A DNA stretch of 64,000 nucleotides from Vicugna pacos. Taxonomy: Eukaryota; Chordata; Mammalia; Artiodactyla; Camelidae. Location: assembly GCF_048564905.1 (NCBI RefSeq), contig NC_132995.1, positions 57,466,639 to 57,530,638 on the forward strand, written 5' to 3'. Below are positions 25,501-37,500 of the stretch, in pieces. The notes under the pieces are model-generated. The model had not been told where the DNA came from, did not search any database, and saw only the letters and a program-made list of their open reading frames with translations. Position 1 is the first letter of the stretch; every line of letters starts with the position of its first letter. The position numbers and the translations under genes are program-made.

Positions 25501-28500
25501 AAAGATAACAATGGCAATAACAATAATAAAAACCACCTGCCTGGTACAGTTTTTAAGAGGATTCGCTGAATTCATGTTTGTAGAGCTCTTCTAACAGTTG
25601 CTAGCAGATAGTAAGTGCTATATAATGTTTGATTAAATAACCTGAAAATAGCAGTCAATCTAAATTCTAGGGCCCAAGTGAAAATGTGCAGAGGAATTTG
25701 TGGCTGGGAGCGAGGGGTGGTGGGGGGGCCATTTCATTAACCCAATAGTTACGGTGACCATATTTTCTAAATCAAAAAACAGGTCACTTTGTCTGCAAAA
25801 TATTTGAGTTCCACTTTAGGCTTCAAGCCATACAGAAAACTATCAAAACTGGGTGTCACGGTGGGGAGGGCAGAGCTCCGTGGTAGAGCGCATGCTTAGC
25901 ATGCGTGAGGTCCTGGGTTCAATCCCCAGTACTGCTGTTAAATAAACAAATAAATAAATAAACCTAGTTACCTCAAAAAAAAAAAAAAAGCAAAAACAAA
26001 ACAAAATTTAAAAAACCCTGGGTGTCATGACAGTGTTTTATAAGGACGCTGCAAGAGCATTTGGAACTGGAAATGAGCACTCTACATGTAGGTATCAGCA
26101 CCCTCATATCTTTAAAAAGATCATTCAGTATCCTTTAAAGCACATAAGCCTCCAGTAGTTAAAAAATTCTGAATAGAATATCTATTTAGGTAATGACTGA
26201 TACATCCCCACCGCGCCATCTCTCTCTGCTTTTAGACAGCAAACAGTCACTCCTTGGCGAATTCTCACACAACCAGGGTCCCCTAGAGTGAATGCCTTGA
26301 TGGTGCACTCACTGCATTTGATTTCAGTGCATTGAAAGACAAAGTGGGAAAACTCTGTTGAAAGCCTGCTCCATGTCAGCCATTGTGTAATGATTCTCAG
26401 TTTTATTCAAGCCTCGAAACAATCTTTGGGGTAGGCATTACGATTTCCATTTTACAGCTGAGGAAACCGAGTGTGGTGGGCGCTTTTGAGTGTCCCTCTG
26501 GGCCTGACTGGCTTGAAAGTCTGGGCCCTCTCCCTTCTGCTCTCTGGCATGGTAAGTGAACGTCCCTGTGGTCCCTTTTCTGACCACTCACCACTATCAG
26601 CAAAGCAACGAGCTCACTGCCGACTCATTTCCTTGGCTGCTGTTTGCTCATTCATTCATTCATTCAGGGTGTGTGACCTTGAGGAAAAAACTGTTTCCTT
26701 TCTCCAGTTCTTCTTTTTCATTGGAAACTATCATATCAGCAAATTATTTTATAGTCAGTCTTTGAAGTGCAACAGAAAAAACTTTACTAGAGGAAGGAAA
26801 TGATAAACCTAGCCTCTACCTGTGTGATGATTCCCAGATCTGTATCTTCTGTGAGCCCCAGCCCTGTGTACCCAGTAGACGACTGGACAGCTCCACTTAG
26901 ATGTCTTAGAGGCTGCTTACCTTTAGCATCCATCAGCCAGCTGACAGCTGGGCAGTAGGGAGAGGAGAGATGACCATGAAGATTGAGGAAGCAGCACCTC
27001 CAGGAAGGCAGGCCCTGAATCAAGAAGGCACTTGATGTGTTTGAGGAAATAAAACAGTTCCAAATGGCTAGAATGAAGAGAGCAGTCGGGGAACGGATGG
27101 GGAATGAGGCTGGCGAGTCCAGGCAGGGGCCAGATCACAGTGTATGTGAGTGAGGGGCTGGGCAGAGTCAGGTCTGTCCTGGTCCCTCAGCTGCCATAAA
27201 CTTGCTGAATGACACTGAGCAACCGATAAGTCTCCTGGGTCCTGTTTCCTCATCTGTGAAATGGGGCCAGCAGCACTACTGCACAGGGATGTGGAGAGGA
27301 GTAAAAGGGGACCCAAGAGTACGTGAACACATGACTGGCAGGGGGTGAGCATTCAGTAACATTTTCTTTCATTTTTCTTGGTGCCCTGTGACTTCACCTG
27401 TGAAATGGGGGTACTTTGACTCATTCTTGGAGTTTCTTCCAGCTCAAAATTACTATGTTTTTTTGTGAACTGGTCTCTCCTTTTTCCACCCATGCTTCTA
27501 TCCATTGTGAGCGCCATTCCTGATGCTTCTTTCCTGTTCCTAATCCTAGGAAACATCACCTTTCCTGGGAAATATGGGAGACATCTTTCTGCAGCCAGAG
27601 TGTGGTGGTTTAGCCCAGACTTCTTCTTTCTCCACCTCTCTCCCAACTCTCATCCGTTCATTCATTTATTCATTTACAAGACATTTCAAGGCTGCACTGT
27701 ATGTGTGGATAGACTCTCACCCCTCAAGTCCTATCCCTTTTCATCCCTTTCAGGGGCTCTGGTTAAGTGGGAGAAAAAGTACATGATGAGCAAAACGACG
27801 GAAAGATGCCCGTGCCTTGAGGGCAGTCTTCCTTAACTGAGGAAGATGGGCTCTAAAAATCCTTGCAAATAGACAAATCGGGTGCACTTGCTTCTTATTT
27901 GAAATTACTGGACACAGTTGCCTACAATTGGTCTATTTCATGTTTTTGATTTTTCCTGTGCTCTTTCAATTACCCTGATTGCTACTAGACAAAAACTTCA
28001 ATCAAGTTTTAATTTGTCTGTAATGTCTTCCTTTTAACAGCTGCTCTTCTGTCTTAACAAGAGAGTCAAGTCTGGAGCGCAATGTATTCAAGCCCATTTT
28101 GGGGTATCAAGAATATCCCAATCTAGTAGTGAGAGTAAATGTTTAACAACCGGATTGGTGTGGAGGAGGCGGGAGGCTCTGATTGGAGGCATTCGTCAGT
28201 TTCTTTGCTGTAAATACTCCCACTGTGGTAGATGGCAAGCTCTCAACCAGACTTCACTGAATGGAGTCTGGCAGAGATGCTAACAGCTGGTTCCAACACA
28301 CTACTGCACCCAGTCCTTGAGTCCTGAATCTTCATCACACCCGATTTCCTTCCGAGTCATTCTGATTTCAATTAATGGCACCTCTCAGTCAGCCGAGAAA
28401 GAGGCCTGACAGTCACCATTTATGCCTCTCATCCAATCACTAAATCCTGTTGACTTTTTTCTCAGATGTTTCTTATGTCTGTTCACCTGTCTGGCCTCAC

Positions 28501-31500
28501 CGCCAAGGTCTGGTGTCCCAGTCTGCTACTCGTTCATTGCTACTGCACTGACCTCTGTTCTGGTTTCTCTGCCTCCACCCTTGCTCCATCAGCAAGTGTC
28601 CACCCTGCAGACAAAGTCAACCTCTTGCAGCTGAAATGATGTCACGCCAGTCTTCTGTTAAGAACTTTCTGTGGCTTTCCCTTGCCTTTTGGATGAATTC
28701 CAAACCCTAATCACATCTTACTTGACTCCGTCCAGCCCCTCACTCACATACACTGTGATCGGGCCCCTGTCTGATTCGCCAGCCTCATTCCCCACCCATT
28801 CCCACCTTGCTCTCTTCCTTCCAGCCATTTGGAACTAACTGTTTTTATTTCCTCAAACACACCAAGCGCTTTCTTGATTCAGGGCCTGCCTTCTGGAGGT
28901 GCTGCTTCTCTATCTGCATGGTCATCTCTCCTCCCCGCCTTACCCAGCCGTCAGCTCGCTGACTCCTCTTATCTCTCAGTGGTTTGTTGTCCTGTGTTGG
29001 TTTCAGCATGATTTCCTAGGGAAGGCTGTTGACTGGGGGGCTCTCCTTGCCTGCTCAGTGTCTTCTCCTTGAGTCCTGGAGCAGTTCCTGTCTTGTTTGC
29101 TGCCATATTCCCAGTGTTGCCCATAGTACCAAGCACATAGTTGGTGCACTATAAATGTTGAATCTATTTCTTGGATTTTTGTGGGTCCCAATTCCCTATT
29201 AAATAGTAAACTCGGGCACAGTGGGTATAGCTGAGTGCTTAGCATACACGAGTTCCAGGGTTCAATCCCCAGTACCTCCATTAAAAAAATAATAATAATG
29301 AATATGTAATGAATAAGTAAACCTAATTGCCTCAAAACAAACAAAACAAAACCCTCCCCCCCTAAAAAATATTAAAAAGAATAAACATACAGGGTCAAAC
29401 ATGTTCTACTTCCTGTATTTTTTGTCAGCAGTTTTTGAGCTAGTACAAAAAGTAGCTGGTGAGTAATTTTTACCACTAAATGTAATCTTTTTCCCCCCCA
29501 AAGGGGCATCTTGGAAGATAGTTTTCTATTTTCTATAAAGTCATGTTATTCTTCCTAACCAATTTCTTTTTCCCTCCTAGATTTCACCAGCTGTAACTCT
29601 CAACCAATATTTGGAGCTCTGAACGGGAACGTAACTTTACGTGCATCACCCTCTAAACCCACTATGGATATCGTATGGAAAAAAGGAAAGGATAAAGTTG
29701 TAGAACTGGATGATCAATTTGGTGTCAAAGCCTTCCCACCTTTTGAAGGCAGAGTTCATTTAGACAACGTGTCGGGTAGCCTCAGCATCTTCAACTTAAA
29801 AGTATCAGATGAAGATGAGTATGAAATTGAGTCGCCAAGTATTAAAAATAATAGCAAGTACACCCTCAAAGTGATTGGTGAGTATTCCATAAATTGGCTT
29901 GTTCAGACGGCAAGTTTCCAACTCTTTTAAAAGACTAGCACAAATCAGTGGTCTATGAGAGTTAAAAGAATGAGTAATCATCTGTTGTTGGGGTTTTCCT
30001 CTCTTCCTGGTACCCAGGAGCCACTTTCAATTCCCTTGTTCTCCTCTGGGTGAGGAGAGGATGTGAATGATGTAGGCAGAACAGCATAAGTTGGGCACAG
30101 CGGCTGGTAGCAGCACCATTTGTCTTGCTGGGAATATTCTAGAAGGGGATGCAGTGGCAGCCATGAGCTCAGAACTCTTTGAACTCCATTGCTGGTTGGT
30201 GCTGTCTCAGTTGGAGTGCCTGCTTGCTCCTGAAACCCACACAAGAAGTGTTTTTTTTTTTTTTCCTCCTCCATCACTTTAAACTGAAACTAGAGAAAGG
30301 ATACAGGTTCCTCCGTGCTTCTCACTGGTGCGTCCGGCTTAGTCTCCTTCCGTCACCTCCAAACCTCTTTCCTTGTTGCAGTGATCCAGAGGCTGATGGC
30401 TACACCCCAGGGTTTCTTTATTTTTATTTTTTCCAGTTTTATTGAAAAACAATTGGCATCCATCACTGTGTAAGTTTAAGGCATACAGCATGGTGGTTTG
30501 ATTTACATGTATTGTGAAATGATTATCACAATAGGTTCAGCTAACATCCATCTTCTCACAGAGATAACAATAAAAAAAAAGGAGAAAGAAGAAAAGAAAA
30601 GAAGGAAAAAGAAGTTTTTCCCTATGACGAGAACTCTTATTAGTGTCTTCACTCTTAACAACTTACCAATATGAGAAACAGCTGTGTTAGCTGCGGTCCT
30701 CACACTGTACATGATAACCCTAGTGCTTATCTGTATTGAACTGGAAGTTTATACCTTTTGGACCACTTTCCTCCAAGCTCCCCTTCTCCCACCTTCTGCC
30801 TCTGGTAGTCACAAGTCTGATCTCTTTTTTCTGTGAGTTTGGCTTTTTTCTTTTTAGATTCCACCTGTGAGATCATACAGTATTTATCATTCTCAGTCTG
30901 ACTTTTTTCAATAAGCATAATGTTGTTCACTTAGCCTCTTTCTCGACCACTCAGCAGCTTTTGACACGCTAATTACTCCTTCCCCTTTGAAACACTGCCT
31001 TCACCTGGCATTCAGGACACCACCCTATTCTGGTTTCCTTTTAACTCACTAACCGTCTCTTCTCAGTTTCCTTTGCTGTTTCCTGCATCCTCTTAACATT
31101 CCCCCAACCTCTTCACACTGGAGACGCTTCCCTTCTCTGTCTGCATTCACACCCAAGTGGGTGGGCTCATCACATGTCAGGGCTTTAAATATCATCTCAG
31201 TGCTAATAATGCACAGATCTAGAGCTCTAACCCAGACCTTCACTGAGCTCCTTCTGTGCTTTCCTGTCTACTCTGTCTCCATTCAGATAGCTAACTGGCC
31301 TCTCAAATACCACATGTCCCAAAATGAGCTCATGATCTTTCCCTTAAAACCCGTTCCTTCTGAAGTCTTCCCCCTCTTGGTTAATGGCGGCTCCATCCTT
31401 GCAGTTGCTCAGGCTAGGACCTTGATTTCGTCCTTGACACCATATTCCCTCCACCAGGAAACTGTGTTAGTTCTCCCTTCAAAATATAACCAGAACGTGA

Positions 31501-34500
31501 CCACCTCTCATCGCTTCGTCTGGTGCTGATCCAGGACTGCTGCATTCCCCTTTGGAGGATCGTGGTAGCTTCCAAGTTGGTCTCCCAGCTCCTACCTTTG
31601 TCCCCTACGCTTTAATTTTAAACACAGAAGCCAGAGTGATCTTCTTAAAACAGATATCAGATCATGTCACTCATTTGCTTAGAACTTTCTAGTGGCCCCA
31701 TCTCACTCTACATTAAAGCTAAAATCTTCACAGTGGCCTACAAGGCTGTATGAGATCTGGTCCCTGCGACGTGGCATCCCCGCCCCCTGCCTCCTTGCTG
31801 TTCTCAAATGTCCTGGTAATGCTCTTGCCTCATAGCTGCCTTCTCTGTGCTGCCACCCAGCATTCACAACTCAGCCTGTACCCATCTCTCACCTCTACTG
31901 GGTCATAGTTTCACTTATTTTATCCTAGAAGTGGATGTAGTTCTAGGCCGACTTCCTCTACGTGAAAGGGTGCTTTAGGAAGATTCAACTGGCGGCAAAG
32001 TGCGTAAGATGGTTTCAGGAGGTGGAGCAGGACAGAGTCCAATATGGCAGTTCAAATCTGAGCTTTCCATGTCCTGTTTGAGCCACTGTATTTGATACTG
32101 GAGCAGACTAGTGCCTTGGAAGGTTAATCAAGTAGTAGGTATTTACAGTGGATTCGAGAGAGGAGGTGCTAGATTAGAAGCTACTGTAATCATCCAGGTA
32201 GACAGGGGTGTTGGTAGCAAATGTTTGGAAAGGAAAGAATCAGAAGATAACTTCCAAGAAAGTCAGTAAGATACAGCTTTTGGTTATAAAAATATATAAA
32301 ATGACTCAAGAGTCCACATTTGAATGTCAAAGTCATTAGTCATACTTCTTCCTCTTCTTCTTTTTCTTCTTTATTTTTTTTAAGAAATGAGTAAGTCACA
32401 CTTCCTTGAGGGTATGTTAAGACTAAAGTAATAAGACTGATAATCTTCCGGAGACACCAGACCCTTTCAGAAAGGATATTTTAGACAAGGGGCTTTCCTG
32501 GCACCTCCTAAGCTTGGGGCATCTACGTCCTTCTGTATAAGTGAACATCTGGCTTTCCTCCTTCCCTGAAAGTCCCCTGAAAATTTCTACCATCAACGTT
32601 TAATGGCCCCATCCTCTTACCACTTTTATTGTGTGGAGGATGGTAATGTTTATGGGAGTGGAACTAACTGCCCTGCCCTCACATGACCGGGGCTGGCATG
32701 TGACTTTGGATTAAAGTTTATGGAAATACGCAAATGTCATCAGATATGTATAAGAAATCCTCATTTCTTACAGGGAAGTGAGCTGACTTCATTAATTATA
32801 AATTGACTGACTTGTCTCAGGGATGAGGTGGGCACATTTCTTGCCAGCTGCTGAAGGCAGACATGCACCTAATACTCGTTAGCTATGGCTGTGTTCAGTC
32901 CCGTGGGCAGCGAGAGAATATGAAGATTGCAGACGGAAAGATCTGAGGTGCAGAAGCTCTGAGCCAGATGCCACAGAAGGGTTTGCCTGCTTTTCGGTGA
33001 GCAGGATAGGTACTTCCAGGGTTGCTCCCTGACGACAGTGCTGTAGCAAAACCATCGGAAAGAGCTTCTGTACAGTTCATGGGGCTCTAACAACATGGAA
33101 GATAATTCTAGTACATCCACACGTTTCCCTTCCCAGGGTGTCCACATTCCACTTGACCTTTACAATGACCTCATAAAGTCCTGCACTCCCTTTGACAGAG
33201 GAAAGTGAGGCAAATTTATCAATGGGTTTCTCCATCCAGGCCTGGGCTGGGTGAGTTCTTAAAAGTCAAACAGCTCCTACAAAGAGCTGAGGTTTGAAAT
33301 CGCCCAGCAAGCCGGGGCACGAGCTCACGCCTCCCAGCCTCTGGTCAGTGACTCTTCCTGTGATATCGGACACCCTTTGGGGAGCCTCGCCCTGCAAGCC
33401 CTGGGCTCCATTACAGCGAGCATTGTGGAGCACTTATGCTGTGCCAGGAGCTGCCTGCGAGTTCGTGCATGAATTATTATCTGTGTCAACTCATTTCATC
33501 TGCATCAGTCACATAGGTAGATCCTGTTTGTCTCCTTATTGCACAGGAAAGTTAGGCCAGGTGCAGGGCGATTCGATAACTTGCACAAGGTCAAGTGGCT
33601 CTTGGTAGAGCTGGAATATGCACCCAGGCAGTCAGGCTCCTGAGTCCATGCCCTTAGCCACCATTTCATTCCTTTTTGGAGGTGAACTGATTGAAGAATT
33701 TACATTTTATAGAGTGGAGACAGTAATTTGAAGATTGTCTCCCAGAGTATATCCATCTGTCCGTCCATCCCTCCATATATCCAACATCGGTTCTCTTTGC
33801 TAAGGAGCCAATATGTGTCTTATATTATGTCGGGTTCTGGGGTTAAGACGTGAATAATGCCTAATCTTGACCCTCCGAAGATGCATATCTGAGGGCCTCG
33901 TGGTGCACCTCTGTCCAGTTTAGAAAGTGTTTGATGAAACCTTAGACACGGGCTGAACTAGATCATAAATTAGAATCTGCAACAACACGCAGAGCACCCA
34001 TGTCAGGGTCACGTGGGGTGGGGCACGGGACAGGAATCTGCATTTTAACACACACCCTGGGGGATCCTTACTCGCGTGAATAGTTAAGGGGAATGTGTCC
34101 AGGGAAGCACGAAATTCGGTTTCCTGCCCCCGAGAAGTGCCCAGCCTGGCTGCAGACATAGACAGAAGTACAAGCAGTACCTAGAACAGGTTTTTCTCAG
34201 CTCTGCTGGAGACCCGTGTGGCTCCTTGGAAGTGCCTGGGGCTGCGGTGGCCATGTGGTGTGCAGGGTGGGCCTGAGGGAAGAGGACTCTGGGCCCTAAT
34301 TTTGAACCCACTAGAGCAACTTCTTATCCTTCTGAAGAATATTGGTCTATGCTTAAGATTTAATTTAGAGAAAGGTTTCTACTGCTTAAAAAGAAGATTA
34401 AAAATTATTTTTTATTTCCATTTTTTATTGTGGTAAAATATACTTAACATTGAACCTACCATTTTAACCATTTGCAAGTTTACTTGTTCTGTGGCATTAA

Positions 34501-37500
34501 ATACATTCACGTTATTGTGCAACCATCACCACCATCCATCTCCAAAACTTTCCATCTTCTGAACTGAAACTCTGTACCCATCAAACACTAACTTCCCATT
34601 ACCCTGTCCCCCCGTTCCCTGGCAACCACCGTTCTATTTTCTGTCTCCAAGAACTGGAATGCTCTAAGAACCCTGTATCAGTGGAATCATACAAGACTTG
34701 TCCTTTTGTGATTGGCTTATTTCACTTGGTATGATGTCTTCAAGGTTCGTCCACGTTGTAGCACGTGTCTGAATGTCCTCTCTTTGAAGGCCAAGTACAA
34801 ATGTGATTTCGAATTATCCCTGATTAGGATTATCTGTGGTTTTCCAGGAGCCCATGGGTTTCTGAAGTGATTATTAGAAGAGGCTGCAACTTGCTACTTG
34901 AGCACTGGGTTCAGCTGTCATTTCTGCTCAGGACTTGTTCTTGGCCAAATCATGAAGCATGGCTCCTGGGTCTTCCAAGCGTCCCTTCACCTTCTTTATC
35001 CCTTTTCTCTTGAACACGAGTCTTAGTGGTGCTTGTCATGACTCACCACTTGTCACCCTGCTTACTGATAGCAGGTGGTCTGCAGTGAATATGCTCTTGT
35101 GTGTGTGTGTGTGTGTGTGTGTGTGTCTAAGAGTTCCTTTAACAAAGAAAAAACTTTAAGGTCTCACATAACAAATTATGTGAGCTAGATTAAACCTCAA
35201 ACTGAGGAAGCCCTAAGCAGAAAGAGAAGTCATGTGCGGCTCAGGTTTCTAACAAGGCAGGCTGGGGTGTTACTTCACTGAGTGAGAAAAAATTCAAGTT
35301 CCTGCTGAATAGCACAGGGAACTATGTTCAATATCTTGTAATAACCTTTAATGAAAAAAATATGAAAATGAATATATGTATGTATGTGCATGGCTGGGAC
35401 ATTGTGCTGTGCACCAGAAATTGACACATTATAACTGACTGTACTTCAATTAAAAAAAAAAGAATTCGGAGGACAAAATAGAGGCAAATTGAGTTGAACA
35501 CCTATATTTTTTAGGTTATTCATTGGAGCTTAAGTGTTCCTTTGTCTTAGAAAATAAATGTCATTTTAAATGACAGCATAGTATCCCATCATCTTGATGA
35601 ACTTTAATTTGCTTTTTAGTAGATGTTTACACTGTATTGAACTTTTATTATCCAAACACTGCCATGACAATTTTTTGTATATTTCATATATTTCTACGTT
35701 TTCGCAGATCTCTTATGATAAGCTTTTGGCGGAAAGGAGAGATGTGAGAAGGTCTGTGAATTAATAAGTAAACCAGTGACTAATGGGATGAGCTAATTAG
35801 CATGGAGGTTTTAGAGGCCACAGTGGCGGGTCATGACATGTGAGTGTCTTACCCGTCCTTGCAGGTCCAGCTGCCTTGGGCAGCAGGAGGTGCTTCCTAG
35901 AGGAGACCTGGGAGCGAGGCCTCAAGACAGGCAGGTGTGCGACAGGGGCCACGCCCTCCGCTACCTCTGAGCAGGGCCAGCCCGCAGTACAGCTCCACAG
36001 TACCTTTTGCAAAATCAGGGGCCTTTTGGAATTCAGTGTTTTTCAGATTTGAGGAAGGTAGTATAAACTATTTCTTCTGTGTGTGTTCAGAAGCACTCCA
36101 CTTATTTATAGGGGGCACCCTATACTCCTGCATGTGAATATACTTAGTAAAACATGATAATAAATCTTTGTGAAAAAAATCTTTCGGCTTTCAGAACTTA
36201 GTGGATTTCGGGATTGAGGATAAGGGGTTGGGGGCCTGTGTCTGCATTGAATTTGAGCAGACAGATCTGACCCAGAAGAGGAGAGAATTCTCTCCCCTTG
36301 GTGTTCCAAGAGGTGGTCTTTTCAAGCTCATGAGGAAGTTGGAGGTCTTCATGAATTTGTACAGAAAGAGTTCAAATACTATTCTTCTCCATTAAAAAAA
36401 AATTAAAAAGAATTACTTTCGTTTTTCAGAGTCTCCTCCATTACCGACAGTAAACTGCATGTTGAACGATGGAAATATTACGCTCCAGTGCATGATATTG
36501 GAGCCTCCCAGCAGGCACGCAGACCTCCTGCAGTACTCATGGGAGTGTCCTCCCACCATGCTGTGTCCAAGTGACCCCAGCTTCTACCCATCTGATATGT
36601 ATGTTCTGAAGGACAGCGATCTTTCACAGGAAGTTCAGTGTGTTATTAGCAATCCATTATTCAAACAGAAGTCGTCCATCACTTTGTCAACCTGTGCCCC
36701 AAGTGGTAAGTGACCGTATGTGTTACAGTGGGGATCCTGGACCACCAGTGGTTGGTGAATCTCGAACCACAGGTGTCGTTGCTTAGGTTCATTTCACAAG
36801 TTTGAAACGTAAAATGAATTACCGTTTTCCCAGACACTCCATTCTAGATATAAAGACAACATTTTTCAGGACTTTCTGTGTCAAGCACCACTCTGAAACA
36901 TATGTTAATTAATTACGTCCCCATACGATCTGGTACTTATCCTCATTTTATGAGGAGAAACTGAGACTTAGTTGGGGGTTTAACTTGCTGCCCAAGGTCA
37001 ACAGCCAGTAAGTGGTAGAGACTGGTTTTGGAATCAGGCCATCTGGCTTCAGAGATGATGCTCTTAATTAGTCACCATACTGCTTCTGATATTCTTCATA
37101 ACCATTGTGCTCTTCAAGGTTGCCCACGTGCTACAAGAAGGTGCATAAGAAACATTTGTCTAGGCTAATAGTTGGTTAATAGCGTGACAATCTGTCCCGG
37201 CTATGGTCTTTTATGTTGTTGCTTATGTATCATGTATGTTTATAATTTACAATTCTTATTATCTGTTTTTTACATTATATCCCCAGTTTACAGACAGAAG
37301 GATCAGTCATTCGAAAGTGGTTCATTAAAACATAAGAGATGAAAATAGTAAATATTGTATTTCAGAGTGACATCACACTTGTAGGGTGAACAGGATTCCA
37401 GGGCAAATACAGAGTGTGGGTCTCCCTGGACTGGGATAGGGTGATTCCATGAAGAAATTTCTTTTCTGGACAAGCAACAGAAACAGAAAAGGGCCAATTA

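Larger units (their letters stand above)
12965..29580 (+). other. CD58: CD58 intron 1
   Basis: This 16.6-kb intron has a GTGAGT donor and a 'ctttttccctcctag' acceptor. It is full of ancient repeats listed separately (L1, L2, MIR, Tigger, MER2, MER5, SINE). Stretches such as 14165-15230, 16700-17550, 18710-19240, 22745-24740 and 27360-28420 hold no gene and no confidently named repeat. Confidence 0.85.
29878..36429 (+). other. CD58: CD58 intron 2
   Basis: A 6.55-kb intron from GTGAGT to 'tttcgtttttcag'. It carries L1, L2, MIR and a TG microsatellite, listed separately. Stretches 29878-30420, 32280-33420, 33666-34400 and 35475-36429 show no gene or confident repeat. Confidence 0.85.

Noticed and set aside
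25866-25935. tRNA-Ala(AGC) gene
   Set aside because: A and B boxes and an AGC anticodon are visible, but it is the head of a SINE with an A-rich tail and target-site duplications; five similar, more decayed copies are in the window.
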